Shown: one piece after another, positions 30,860 to 43,301 of the stretch
How positions within the stretch are numbered: position 1 is the stretch's first letter
Layout: each line of letters starts with the position of its first letter
Assembly (NCBI GenBank): GCA_032622095.1
Contig: CP136069.1
Location: 2,697,462-2,761,461, forward strand
Origin: Siphonodentalium dalli
Taxonomy: Eukaryota > Mollusca > Scaphopoda > Gadilida > Siphonodentaliidae
Direction of reading: 5' to 3'
DNA length: 64,000 bases
Translations under genes and position numbers: made by a program
Notes under the pieces: generated by a model
The model's input: only the letters and a program-made list of their open reading frames with translations
Databases searched by the model: none
Told to the model about the DNA's origin: nothing

Positions 30860-33800
30860 ACTTATAATAACATTACATGTACCGTACTTATAATAACATT
30901 ACATGTACCGTACTTATAATAACATTACATGTACCGTACTCATAATAACATTACATGTACCGTACTCATAATAACATTACATGTACCGTACTCATAATAA
31001 CATTACATGTACCGTACTCATAATAACATTACATGTACCGTACTCATAATAACATTACATGTACCGTACTTATAATAACATTACATGTACCGTACTCATA
31101 ATAACATTACATGTACCGTACTTATAATAACATTACATGTACCGTACTCATAATAACATTACATGTACCGTACTCATAATAACATTACATGTACCGTACT
31201 CATAATAACATTACATGTACCGTACTCATAATAACATTACATGTACCGTACTCATAATAACATTACATGTACCGTACTCATAATAACATTACATGTACCG
31301 TACTTATAATAACATTACATGTACCGTACTTATAATAACATTACATGTACCGTACTTATAATAACATTACATGTACCGTACTTATAATAACATTACATGT
31401 ACCGTACTTATAATAACATTACATGTACCGTACTTATAATAACATTACATGTACCGTACTTATAATAACATTACATGTACCGTACTTATAATAACATTAC
31501 ATGTACCGTACTTATAATAACATTACATGTACCGTACTCATAATAACATTACATGTACCGTACTTATAATAACATTACATGTACCGTACTCATAATAACA
31601 TTACATGTACCGTACTCATAATAACATTACATGTACCGTACTGATAATAACATTACATGTACCGTACTCATAATAACATTACATGTACCGTACTTATAAT
31701 AACATTACATGTACCGTACTCATAATAACATTACATGTACCGTACTTATAATAACATTACATGTACCGTACTTATAATAACATTACATGTACCGTACTTA
31801 TAATAACATTACATGTACCGTACTCATAATAACATTACATGTACCGTACTTATAATAACATTACATGTACCGTACTCATAATAACATTACATGTACCGTA
31901 CTTATAATAACATTACATGTACCGTACTCATAATAACATTACATGTACCGTACTTATAATAACATTACATGTACCGTACTTATAATAACATTACATGTAC
32001 CGTACTTATAATAACATTACATGTACCGTACTTATAATAACATTACATGTACCGTACTTATAATAACATTACATAATAACATTACATGTACCGTACTTAT
32101 AATAACATTACATGTACCGTACTTATAATAACATTACATGTACCGTACTTATAATAACATTACATGTACCGTACTTATAATAACATTACATGTACCGTAC
32201 TTATAATAACATTACATGTACCGTACTTATAATAACATTACATGTACCGTACTCATAATAACATTACATGTACCGTACTCATAATAACATTACATGTACC
32301 GTACTCATAATAAGATTACATGTACCGTACTTATAATAACATTACATGTACCGTACTTATAATAACATTACATGTACCGTACTTATAATAACATTACATG
32401 TACCGTACTTATAATAACATTACATGTACCGTACTCATAATAACATTACATGTACCGTACTCATAATAACATTACATGTACCGTACTTATAATAACATTA
32501 CATGTACCGTACTCATAATAACATTACATGTACCGTACTTATAATAACATTACATGTACCGTACTTATAATAACATTACATGTACCGTACTTATAATAAC
32601 ATTACATGTACCGTACTCATAATAACATTACATAATAACATTACATGTACCGTACTTATAATAACATTACATGTACCGTACTTATAATAACATTACATGT
32701 ACCGTACTTATAATAACATTACATGTACCGTACTTATAATAACATTACATGTATCGTACTTATAATAACATTACATGTACCGTACTCATAATAACATTAC
32801 ATGTACCGTACTTATAATAACATTACATGTACCGTACTTATAATAACATTACATGTACCGTACTTATAATAACATTACATGTACCGTACTCATAATAACA
32901 TTACATGTACCGTACTTATAATAACATTACATGTACCGTACTTATAATAACATTACATGTACCGTACTTATAATAACATTACATGTACCGTACTTATAAT
33001 AACATTACATGTACCGTACTCATAACATTACATGTACCGTACTTATAATAACATTACATGTACCGTACTTATAATAACATTACATGTACCGTACTTATAA
33101 TAACATTACATAATAACATTACATGTACCGTACTTATAATAACATTACATGTACCGTACTCATAATAACATTACATGTACCGTACTTATAATAACATTAC
33201 ATGTACCGTACTTATAATAACATTACATGTACCGTACTCATAATAACATTACATGTACCGTACTTATAATAACATTACATGTACCGTACTTATAATAACA
33301 TTACATGTACCGTACTTATAATAACATTACATGTACCGTACTCATAATAACATTACATGTACCGTACTTATAATAACATTACATGTACCGTACTTATAAT
33401 AACATTACATGTACCGTACTTATAATAACATTACATGTACCGTACTCATAATAACATTACATGTACCGTACTTATAATAACATTACATGTACCGTACTTA
33501 TAATAACATTACATGTACCGTACTCATAATAACATTACATGTACCGTACTTATAATAACATTACATGTACCGTACTTATAATAACATTACATGTACCGTA
33601 CTTATAATAACATTACATGTACCGTACTCATAATAACATTACATGTACCGTACTTATAATAACATTACATGTACCGTACTTATAATAACATTACATGTAC
33701 CGTACTTATAATAACATTACATAATAACATTACATGTACCGTACTTATAATAACATTACATGTACCGTACTCATAATAACATTACATGTACCGTACTTAT

Positions 33801-36121
33801 AATAACATTACATGTACCGTACTCATAATAACATTACATGTACCGTACTTATAATAACATTACATAATAACATTACATGTACCGTACTTATAATAACATT
33901 ACATGTACCGTACTCATAATAACATTACATGTACCGTACTTATAATAACATTACATGTACCGTACTTATAATAACATTACATGTACCGTACTCATAATAA
34001 CATTACATGTACCGTACTCATAATAACATTACATGTACCGTACTTATAATAACATTACATGTACCGTACTTATAATAACATTACATGTACCGTACTCATA
34101 ATAACATTACATGTACCGTACTTATAATAACATTACATGTACCGTACTTATAATAACATTACATGTACCGTACTTATAATAACATTACATGTACCGTACT
34201 CATAATAACATTACATGTACCGTACTTATAATAACATTACATGTACCGTACTTATAATAACATTACATGTACCGTACTCATAATAACATTACATGTACCG
34301 TACTTATAATAACATTACATGTACCGTACTTATAATAACATTACATGTACCGTACTTATAATAACATTACATGTACCGTACTCATAATAACATTACATGT
34401 ACCGTACTTATAATAACATTACATGTACCGTACTTATAATAACATTACATGTACCGTACTTATAATAACATTACATAATAACATTACATGTACCGTACTT
34501 ATAATAACATTACATGTACCGTACTCATAATAACATTACATGTACCGTACTTATAATAACATTACATGTACCGTACTCATAATAACATTACATGTACCGT
34601 ACTTATAATAACATTACATAATAACATTACATGTACCGTACTTATAATAACATTACATGTACCGTACTCATAATAACATTACATGTACCGTACTTATAAT
34701 AACATTACATGTACCGTACTTATAATAACATTACATGTACCGTACTCATAATAACATTACATGTACCGTACTTATAATAACATTACATGTACCGTACTTA
34801 TAATAACATTACATGTACCGTACTTATAATAACATTACATGTACCGTACTCATAATAACATTACATGTACCGTACTTATAATAACATTACATGTACCGTA
34901 CTTATAATAACATTACATGTACCGTACTCATAATAACATTACATGTACCGTACTTATAATAACATTACATGTACCGTACTTATAATAACATTACATGTAC
35001 CGTACTCATAATAACATTACATGTACCGTACTTATAATAACATTACATGTACCGTACTTATAATAACATTACATGTACCGTACTTATAATAACATTACAT
35101 GTACCGTACTCATAATAACATTACATGTACCGTACTTATAATAACATTACATGTACCGTACTTATAATAACATTACATGTACCGTACTTATAATAACATT
35201 ACATAATAACATTACATGTACCGTACTTATAATAACATTACATGTACCGTACTCATAATAACATTACATGTACCGTACTTATAATAACATTACATGTACC
35301 GTACTCATAATAACATTACATGTACCGTACTTATAATAACATTACATGTACCGTACTTATAATAACATTACATAATAACATTACATGTACCGTACTTATA
35401 ATAACATTACATGTACCGTACTCATAATAACATTACATGTACCGTACTCATAATAACATTACATAATAACATTACATGTACCGTACTTATAATAACATTA
35501 CATGTACCGTACTCATAATAACATTACATAATAACATTACATGTACCGTACTTATAATAACATTACATAATAACATTACATGTACCGTACTTATAATAAC
35601 ATTACATGTACCGTACTCATAATAACATTACATGTACCGTACTCATAATAACATTACATAATAACATTACATGTACCGTACTTATAATAACATTACATGT
35701 ACCATACTCATAATAACATTACATAATAACATTACATGTACCGTACTTATAATAACATTACATAATAACATTACATGTACCGTACTTATAATAACATTAC
35801 ATGTATCGTACTCATAATAACATTACATAATAACATTACATGTACCGTACTTATAATAACATTACATGTACCGTACTCATAATAACATTACATAATAACA
35901 TTACATGTACCGTACTTATAATAACATTACATGTACCGTACTCATAATAACATTACATAATAACATTACATGTACCGTACTTATAATAACATTACATGTA
36001 CCGTACTTATAATAACATTACATGTACCGTACTTATAATAACATTACATGTACCGTACTTATAATAACATTACATGTACCGTACTTATAATAACATTACA
36101 TGTACCGTACTCATAATAACA

Positions 36122-36293
36122 TTGAGATAATAAGATCCACAAAATTCATTCTATTCAGTTTTTACTGGCAACCAATAAATAAGTAAGTGATTTGGAGATA
36201 ATTAACCAATAATAGTAAGTGATTTGGAGATAATTAACCAATAATAGTAAGTGATTTGGAGATAATTAACTACATTATGGTACATTCTATTCA
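36122..36293 (+). repeat. Short tandem repeat of AGTGATTTGGAGATAATTAA
   Basis: Three copies (about 36183, 36212, 36249), an offshoot of the unit at 36695-36990. Confidence 0.8.
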
Positions 36294-36694
36294 TTAACCC
36301 TTTACCCAACAGAAGGGCCCTGTGCCAATGCATTCTCTTATATATGCGAGTCGACCATAGGTCGCCTCGCATATATAAGAGAATGCATTGGCTTAACACA
36401 TTAAAAATTATAAAATAGTTAAAGAATGTAAGAAAAAATGGTAAAAAGTGTTAAAAAAAGATTTTTTTTAGGCCAATGCATTCTCTTATATATGCGAGGC
36501 GACCTATGGTCGACTCGCATATATAAGAGAATGCATTGGCACAGGGCATAACTATAACCATCACAATGTGGTCAATGAGCCGATTCCAATGATATCCATA
36601 TTTGTATGGTTCTATTGAGACAGACCGAAGATATTTTAGGCTGTTTGAAGCTTTATTTGGCCGGTTTTGGCCGGTTTGTTGGGTAAAGGGTTAA
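36294..36694 (+). mobile_element. PB-A full copy, TTAA target duplication
   Basis: TTAA at 36294-36297 and 36691-36694. H66 at about 36327-36393 and 36473-36540; right arm with GGCCGGTTTTGGCCGGTTTG. The flanking tandem repeat preserves the empty site: ATTCATTAAATCATGC near 36893. Confidence 0.9.
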
Positions 36695-36990
36695 GTCGTG
36701 CATGCATACAGGTCATGCAGACTACTGATAACTAATGTTACATTAAGTGATTTGGTGATAATTAACTACATTCTGGTACATTCTATTCATTTAGTCGTGC
36801 ATGCATTCAGGTCATGCAGACGACTGATAACTAATGTTACATTAAGTCATTTGGTGATAATTAACTACATTCTGGTACATTCTATAATTTCTATTCATTA
36901 AATCATGCATGGTCATGCAGACTACTGATAACTAATGTTAAGTCATTTGGAGATAATTAACTACATCATTCTATGTGTTAAATCATGCAT
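36695..36990 (+). repeat. ~107-bp tandem repeat, 2.5 units
   Basis: GTCATGCAGACTACTGATAA, CTAATGTTACATTAAGT and AACTACATTCTGGTACATTC repeat at about 36711, 36819 and 36912. Confidence 0.9.
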
Positions 36991-37044
36991 GGTGGTTAGA
37001 ATAATACATGTACAAAGTATAACAGTAAGTTCTCTGGTGATCAA

Positions 37045-37485
37045 GCCTGAGTTTAGTGTGCCTGTCATTTGCAGAATGAGGTCCCCAGAGGGTGAATTTA
37101 GTGACACTATCCCACATAGCGGGCTAGCATCAGTAAATTCACCCTCTGGGGACCTCATCCTGCTTCGTCCTCATTTTCTTTGGAAGTTTCTTTCTTATCA
37201 AATTTCTATAGAAACTTCTTCACAAACATGTAGATTCTATTTCTTTTTTAGTTTAGTTTCTCTATGCTGTATCCCCAAATTAGCAGACGACACATTGTAT
37301 AAACAAGGTTCGCAATGGGTGTACATCCCAACATTCACTACTTGGGAACTTCAATATGAGGCCATGCATAATGAGGTCCACAGAGAGTGAATTTGGTGAT
37401 GCTAGCCCACTTTGCAGGATAACGTCTCTAAATTCACCCTCTCGGGACCTCATTCTGCAAATGACAGGCACACTAAACTCAGATT
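37045..37485. mobile_element. Fold-back element E with variant tips
   Basis: Tips CAAGCCTGAGTTTAGTGTGC and GGCACACTAAACTCAG, different from the usual TGCAAATAGCG tip, yet the same GAATGAGGTCCCCAGAGGGT arms. Palindromes at about 37065-37160 and 37368-37465; spacer with CTATAGAAACTTCTTCAC. Confidence 0.8.
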
Positions 37486-37748
37486 CTCTCGAGAATATAA
37501 GCTCAATACATTCCTTCTATTTTTTATGGCAAGTATTGATTCCGGCAGTTTTCACTGTTACCACAACAAAGCCTTAGGTATGGTGTTTTATCTATTAATG
37601 GTGAAATCAATCATGCTGCTTTCTTAACCAAATTTATCATGGTAGACATTTAACAATGAGGAGTCTAGATGTAGTATAGATGTGTGGACTCTAGTGGGTG
37701 TTCAGATCGGTAAATAGTTGCCGGACGGTAAATAGCTGCAAGCTGGCA

Positions 37749-38971
37749 TTAACCCTTTCAGTGCCAGGGGCCGATCTCATCGGCCCTAATTTATGGTCTG
37801 TAAAATCGGCCCTAAAATTTTTTTAAAAAATAAAAACATTTTGTTTGGGGTGAATTTTTTTGGGTATGCTTAAGCATGCTATGGCGAATTTAAAAACAAA
37901 CTGGATAAAACCTTAGGGGCATGTTATAACTCAAAACTATCACCAAGTCTTCATAGTAATAAGTTTGATGCCCATGAAAAACGTAAGATTCCCTGGCACT
38001 AAACCTACAAAATAAGTCTGTTAAAGAATATAAGAAAAAAATATTAAAATCGTAAAAAATTCTAAAAAATAATAACAAACTAGAGGTGTGACTGTCCCAA
38101 TGGGACTACAGATACCCCCTGTTTTTAAAATACTAAGATGTTTCACATGTCAGTAAACATTTAGTTAAAATAATAAAATAACAGTTCCCATTGCAGGTGT
38201 ACAACCATAACCCTAATCTTAAACCTATTGACCAAAAAATGTAGGAAAAAAAGCTTGGACAAAATTATGTATGTTGCAAACAAATTTCTAAGTCGAAAAA
38301 GGGGAATAACTCCACACAAAAAATGTCAGACAGACGTCATAATCACAGGTGCACAGGTTCCCATGGTACTAAATATCAGTGCCAAGATTAAAAAACATTG
38401 ACCGAAAAATGTAGGAATAAAAGCTCGGACAAAATTATGCATGTTGCAAAAAAAGTTTCTAAGTAAAAAAAGGGGGATAACTCCACCAAAAAATGTCGGA
38501 CAGACGTCATAATCGCAGGTGCACAAGTTCCCATGGTACTAAATATCTGTGCCACGTTTTTAAAAAATTGACCGAAAAATGTAGGAATAAAAGCTCGGAC
38601 AAAAGTATACATGTTGTGAAAAATTTCTAAGTCGAAAAAGGGGGAATAACTAAAAAAAATAAAAGTCCGACACACGTCATAATCGCAGGTGCACAGGTTC
38701 CCATGGTGGTTGATGTCTGTGCCAAGTTTCACGGAAATTGATCAAAAAACAACTGAGAAAAACTCCGGACAAATTTGTGTCCACGGACGGACGACAGACA
38801 AGCTGACTCCATTGCGGGGGGTATAATGGTATAATGATGAAAAATTGTTAGGCCAATGCATTCTGTTATATATGCGAGGCGACCTATGGCCGACTCGCAT
38901 ATACAAGAGAATGCATTGGCACAGGGTATATGGGTTGATACAAAAATCGGACTTGGCACTGAAAGGGTTAA
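37749..38971. mobile_element. PB-B long form, TTAA-flanked
   Basis: TTAA at 37749 and 38968; TIRs CCCTTTCAGTGCCAGGGGCC and GACTTGGCACTGAAAGGG. The interior has three ~177-bp sub-repeats (38290-38810: GGGGATAACTCC; CAGACGTCATAATCGCAGGT; GCACAGGTTCCCATGGTACT), a GACGGACGACAGAC tail, and one H66 (38853-38922). ORFs here are repeat read-through. Confidence 0.85.
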
Positions 38972-39171
38972 GCTGTTTTCAGTGGGTATATCTGAAAATT
39001 CTTGGTAAAAACGGTATTTCTTTGATCTTGGAAGAATTATTTTTATGCTTAGGCCAAAGAAAATTAAATGTTTGGTTTGGGTTACAAGACGAAAAAAATA
39101 GGGTCAGTAGGTAGACCAGGGTAGACTTGAAATTATATTTTTTTAATTAATTTTTTTTTATTTTAACATAT

Positions 39172-39616
39172 CTTTGTGTGACCCGCATTATGTGAGTAAA
39201 GGGGGGATGCCCAATAGCAGAAGAGTCCACGAAGCTATGTACGTATGTGTGTATGTGGGTGTATATGTGTGTATATGTGTGTATATATATGTGTGTGCAT
39301 GTATGTGTATATGCATATGCATGTATGTGTAGATAAATATATGTATAATACAGTATATTAATGTAATTAAATTAATTCTTATTATGAAACATAAATCATC
39401 ACACAAAATTTGTACCCGGTATGTGTTCTTTGGGTTTCTGCTATCTTTTCTGTTCCTATTCTTTATGACTATATCAGAAACTGCCTTTACAGCAGAGTGC
39501 TCTACCTATCATTAGCTTATGTCAGCTTCCGGTGGGTACCTCTATTCATGGACTCTTCTGCTATTGGGCATCCCCCTTTACTCACATAATGTGGGTCACA
39601 CAAAGAGACAAGACGA
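39172..39616. mobile_element. MITE with ~55-bp near-perfect TIRs
   Basis: TCTTTGTGTGACCCGCATTA + TGTGAGTAAAGGGGGGATGC + CCAATAGCAGAAGAGTCCA, inverted at 39552-39616. Flanked by similar T-rich DNA ending in ATTTTAACATAT on both sides. Between the arms is a TGTGTATA microsatellite (39240-39345) and unrecognised sequence. Confidence 0.85.
39240..39345 (+). repeat. TG/TA-rich microsatellite
   Basis: Imperfect TATGTGTGTATATGTG repeats. The minus-strand HTYIYTHIHTY ORF is its translation. Confidence 0.85.
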
Positions 39617-39911
39617 AATTTTTTTTTTTTTTAATTATTTATTTTTTTATTTTAACATATTCTTATTACTTTTGATGTGCGTAATTCTTATTTGACATAA
39701 AACTACTTTTTATTATTTTTGTATATATTTTAATATTACACGGTACTTTTACTAAGAAATAAACTTATTCTGGGGTGCTGAAATGTGTTTTATGAAATTT
39801 TTGGAGAAATAATTCAAAAGATTTTCTTGAAAACCATGAAAAAAACTTTAGGTCGGGGGTTTAAATTAGGGTCGGTAGGGAAACCCAAACCACAAATGTT
39901 TTTTTTTTGCC

Positions 39912-40065
39912 TTAACCCTTTCAGTGCCAAGTCCGATTTTTGTATCAACCCATATTTCCTTGATCATTTTTCAAATTTATCGATTATAATAATGTGATAC
40001 ATTGATGGAAAGAGCTCTGAGAAATATGGCTTGTTGTCATTCATCGGAAAGCTCTGTGTCAGGAC
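39912..40065 (+). mobile_element. PB-B left end joined to an F-MITE fragment
   Basis: TTAACCCTTTCAGTGCCAAG through ATAATAATGTGATACATTGA TGG (39912-40010), the mirror of 51450-51555, then AGAAATATGGCTTGTTGTCA + TTCATCGGAAAGCTC of an F element. Confidence 0.7.
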
Positions 40066-40227
40066 TGGATGTATATGCAGTTGTTTCGTCAGCAAAAGAC
40101 AGCTTTGACACGATTTTTGAAAAAATATAAATTAAATTGGCATGGTCATAATAGTCTAACAGAATTTTGTACAATGCATATACAATGTACAGTACATGTA
40201 GCCTATCATGTGCGACATATCATGTCA

Positions 40228-40350
40228 GTCATGTCAGTCATTTGCAGAATGAGGTCTCCAGAGGGTGAATTTAGTGACGCTATCCCGCATAGAAGGCTAG
40301 CATCACTAAATTCACCCTCTGGGGACCTCATTCTGCTTAGGCCCTCAACT
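40228..40350. mobile_element. Fold-back element E, single palindrome
   Basis: GTCATTTGCAGAATGAGGTC ... CCCGCATAGAAGGCTAGC ... GGGGACCTCATTCTGCTTAG; the spacer is cut after CCCTCAACTG. Confidence 0.8.
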
Positions 40351-40414
40351 GAAAACTACATGACAAAAACATTTGGAAAATTGTGTTTGATTCTTTTATT
40401 TGAAGTTTTGTTTT

Positions 40415-40700
40415 TTAACCCTTTACCAAACAGAAGGGCCCTGTGCCAATGCATTCTCTTATATATGCGAGTCGACCATAGGTCGCCTCGCATATATAAG
40501 AGAATGCATTGGCCTAACACATTAAAAATTATAAAATTGTTAAAGAATGTAAGAAAAAATGGTAAAAAGTGTTAAAAAAAGATTTTTTTTAGGCCAATGC
40601 ATTCTCTTATATATGCGAGGCGACCTATGGTCGACTCGCATATATAAGAGAATGCATTGGCACAGGGCATAACTGTAACTATCACAATGTGGTCAGGGAG
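40415..40700 (+). mobile_element. PB-A, right end truncated
   Basis: TTAA at 40415, TIR CCCTTTACCAAACAGAAGGG, H66 at about 40447-40513 and 40592-40658; breaks off after CAATGTGGTCAGGGA. Confidence 0.85.
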
Positions 40701-40892
40701 ACCAAGAGACAGATTGGCGACAGATGGTTTGAGCATTTACGGGAGATTTTATAGACGATGTTTCAGTACAGGTTATAAATAAATTTTCCAAAAAGTACGC
40801 AACCCAGACATTTTACATGTATGTTACTAGGACAAACGTCAACACATTGACTACTAGCTTTCACATCGGTAACATCTATAACAGTCAACTAT

Positions 40893-41290
40893 TGTCTGCA
40901 TAGTGGGCTAGCATCACTAAATTCACCCTCTGGGGACCTCATTCTGCTTCGTCCTCATCTTCTCTGGAAAGTTTCTTTATTATCAAATTTCTATAGAAAC
41001 TTCTTAACATACTAATAGATTCTATTTCTTTTTTAGTTTAGTTTCTCTGTATCCCCAAATTGGCAGATGACACATTGCATAATGGAGGTTCCCAATTGGT
41101 GTACATCACCATATTCACCATTTGAGAACTTAAATCTGAGTCTATGTCTCCCATAGGATATGAGGCCATTTAGAATGAGGTCCCCAGAGAGTTAATTTAG
41201 TGATGCTAGCCCGCTAGATGTGATAAAGTCATTAAATTCACCGTCAGGGAACCTCATTCCGCAAATGAAAAGCACACTATTTCACATGCT
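40893..41290. mobile_element. Fold-back element E, eroded
   Basis: Begins inside a palindrome (TAGTGGGCTAGCATCACTAA); spacer with CTATAGAAACTTCTTAAC; second palindrome 41170-41270 with several substitutions. Confidence 0.7.
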
Positions 41291-41340
41291 TGGTCAGTAA
41301 TGTAAGACATCCATCTCAAACCTCACTGATAAAGTTTAAT

Positions 41341-41428
41341 GTTTAACCCACAGGGAGCCTCACACAGATAGAAGCATGCACTGTGGAGTGTCGTCTGCTG
41401 TAGTCTATGTGGGGCTCTCTAAGGGTTA
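41341..41428 (+). repeat. SH80 hairpin
   Basis: TTTAACCCACAGGGAGCCTC, AGTGTCGTCTGCTGTAGTCT, GGGGCTCTCTAAGGGTTAG. Confidence 0.85.
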
Positions 41429-41534
41429 GACACACTAAACTCATATGAGCTTCTACATTTGTGTACTATGTTGATAAATGCTGTGATGGCCGAAACCTTT
41501 CTTGACTTTCTTAATCTTCTCTATGTTAGTGCAA

Positions 41535-41880
41535 TGTTTAAAGTCTGATTTTTACCCTGTGCCAATGCATTCTCTTATATATGCGAGTCGACCTATCATA
41601 TATAAGAGAATGAATTGGCCTAACAATTCTGTATCATTTTTTTATAATAAATTTTTCTTACAATTTTTAGGACATAAAATACATCCATTACCCTGCAGGG
41701 AGCCCCACACATATATAGAAGCATTTAGAAGAGTGTTGTCTGCTCATGTTTGTCTGGGGCTCTGTATGGGTGAAATTATAAAATTGTTAAAGAATACAAG
41801 AAAAAATTATTTATGCGAGGCGACCTATGGTCGACTCGCATATATAAGAGAAGGCATTGGCACAGGGTTAAATGGTCCCC
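41535..41880 (+). mobile_element. PB-B-type segment: H66 + SH80 + H66 half
   Basis: AGTCTGATTTTTACCCTGTG, an H66 with deleted centre (41560-41620), then SH80 (41690-41770) and a half hairpin (41816-41868). Same module order as 51187-51555. Confidence 0.75.
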
Positions 41881-42425
41881 ACCCGAGGCGCCTGAATGGG
41901 TGTACATCCAAATGTTCACCATTTGAGAACTTAAATCTGAGTCTATGTCTCCCATGCAGAATGAGGTCCCCAGAGACTTTCTTTATCTTCTCTATGTTCA
42001 TGCAAGGTTTAAAAGTAAATTTACTTTATGATTTTTATTCCCATAAATAAAGGTTTGATTACTGCCAAAATATTGAACAAATTAATTTACTCAGCGTTAT
42101 TTAATTTTAAAACCAACACAATTTTCACACCCATACTCAGATAGGAAATAACGAAAATACTTTCACTTTAATTCAAACTATTGAAATCTAGTCTTATTCC
42201 TAATAATTGGTCAACATACCAGACTTCATTCATAACGAGTTTAATAATATCTGTCATGTTCTTCCTTTCATTCACTGTTTACTCATGCATTGTTCCCCCA
42301 ATAAAGGGTCGGCTGCTCGTGCATTTTCCCTCCATTATCCAATGAATAGGTGAAGAAACAGCGGGAACCATAGAGGGTTGTATGCTCTGGTCTTTGTATG
42401 GCCAACAATACTATAAGTTTGTTTT
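41881..42425. other. No gene; E-spacer scrap at 41880-41975
   Basis: GGGTGTACATCCAAATGTTC and CCATGCAGAATGAGGTCCCC at 41897-41975 are E-spacer and arm pieces. The rest is unrecognised. Confidence 0.5.
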
Positions 42426-42427
42426 GT

Positions 42428-42518
42428 GTGTCTAACCCACAGGGAGCCTCACAGAGATGGAAGCATGCACTGCTAAGTGTCGTCTGCTCTGTCTGTTTGG
42501 GGGCTCACAATGGGTGAA
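42428..42518 (+). repeat. SH80 hairpin
   Basis: TCTAACCCACAGGGAGCCTC, AAGTGTCGTCTGCTCTGTCT, GGGGGCTCACAATGGGTGAA. Confidence 0.8.
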
Positions 42519-42699
42519 AGGAACGTTTTGCTCTGTGGTGAGAATAAACATGAGTCCAGATATATTTTTGTACTATACACACTAATATAATAAGCTACTG
42601 TACGTGGATAATAACTCTAATTAGCCTAATTGAACTTTTGAAATTCTTCTCTAAAGATTCAATGGATATACGCCGGTATCTATCAGTGTCAGATGCAAT

Positions 42700-42884
42700 G
42701 AAGGGATGAATTATTTTTATTGAACTGATAACGGTAGCTACACGTTTTCAGGATGAATTATTTTTATTGAACTGATAACGGTAGCTACACGTTTTCATGA
42801 TGCATTATTTTTATTGAACTGATAACGGTAGCTACACGTTTTCAGGATGCATTATTTTTATTGAACTGATAACGGTAGCTACAA
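42700..42884 (+). repeat. 47-bp minisatellite, 4 units
   Basis: GAACTGATAACGGTAGCTAC + ACGTTTTCAGGATGAATTAT + TTTTATT, nearly perfect. Confidence 0.93.
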
Positions 42885-42889
42885 AAGTC

Positions 42890-43232
42890 AGAAATGCAAC
42901 TACACCGAGGCTCCACCGACTAACTACAGTTGGGCCGCGGTGTACTTGCCATGTACTTGCTGTGTACGTTCATTAAATCTGAAAAAAGACAATACAAACC
43001 AGAAATCTAACCATGGTGTACATGCTGTTCAGCCACGGTGTAGTTGCCATTCAGCCGTGTTGTACTTACCGTTCAGCCGCGGTGCTCAACTGCAGTTACA
43101 AACTCTGACACCGTGGCAGAATGGCAAATACACCACGGTGGCGTATTTGCCATTCGGCCACGGTGTCAGAGTTTGTAACTGCAGTTGAGCACCGTCCACG
43201 GTGTCAATGGACACTTGTTTTGTCCAGCGGGT
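42890..43232 (-). mobile_element. CG-rich MITE, partial
   Basis: Right end TGGACACTTGTTTTGTCCAG and the internal phrases GGTGTACTTGCC, AACTGCAGTTGAGCACCG match 55869-56244 in inverse. GTCAGAGTTTGTAACTGCAG and its complement form a large internal hairpin (43085-43195). Confidence 0.75.
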
Positions 43233-43301
43233 ATGTTACCTATACAACATGTATATCCCTGCCTTCTCTTTCTCCCCCTCCCTTTTTTTGCCCCTCCCTT
43301 T

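Larger units (their letters stand above)
29957..36121 (+). repeat. 26-bp satellite array, about 200 units, with a hAT-like insertion
   Basis: Unit ACTTATAATAACATTACATG + TACCGT. The first units (29960-30000) are divergent; the main array is 30860-36121. A C/T switch (ACTCAT versus ACTTAT) marks two unit types, and a shortened junction ACATAATAACATTACATG recurs (32073, 32630, 33106, 33717, 33863, 34473, 34616, 35202, then every 40-90 bp from 35370). Repeating order of types shows higher-order structure. No ORF is possible across it because of TAA. Confidence 0.97.
39048..39914. mobile_element. Q-family element with ~65-bp imperfect TIRs
   Basis: Left CTTAGGCCAAAGAAAATTAA + ATGTTTGGTTTGGGTT and AATAGGGTC; right inverse CCCAAACCACAAATG and GCCTTAA. 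A related fragment is at 46008-46078. The interior hosts the long-TIR MITE below and AT-rich repeats. Confidence 0.65.

Noticed and set aside
39188-39406. HIHTYIYTHIHTYTPTYTHT ORF as a His/Thr-rich protein
   Set aside because: It is the translation of a TG/TA microsatellite.
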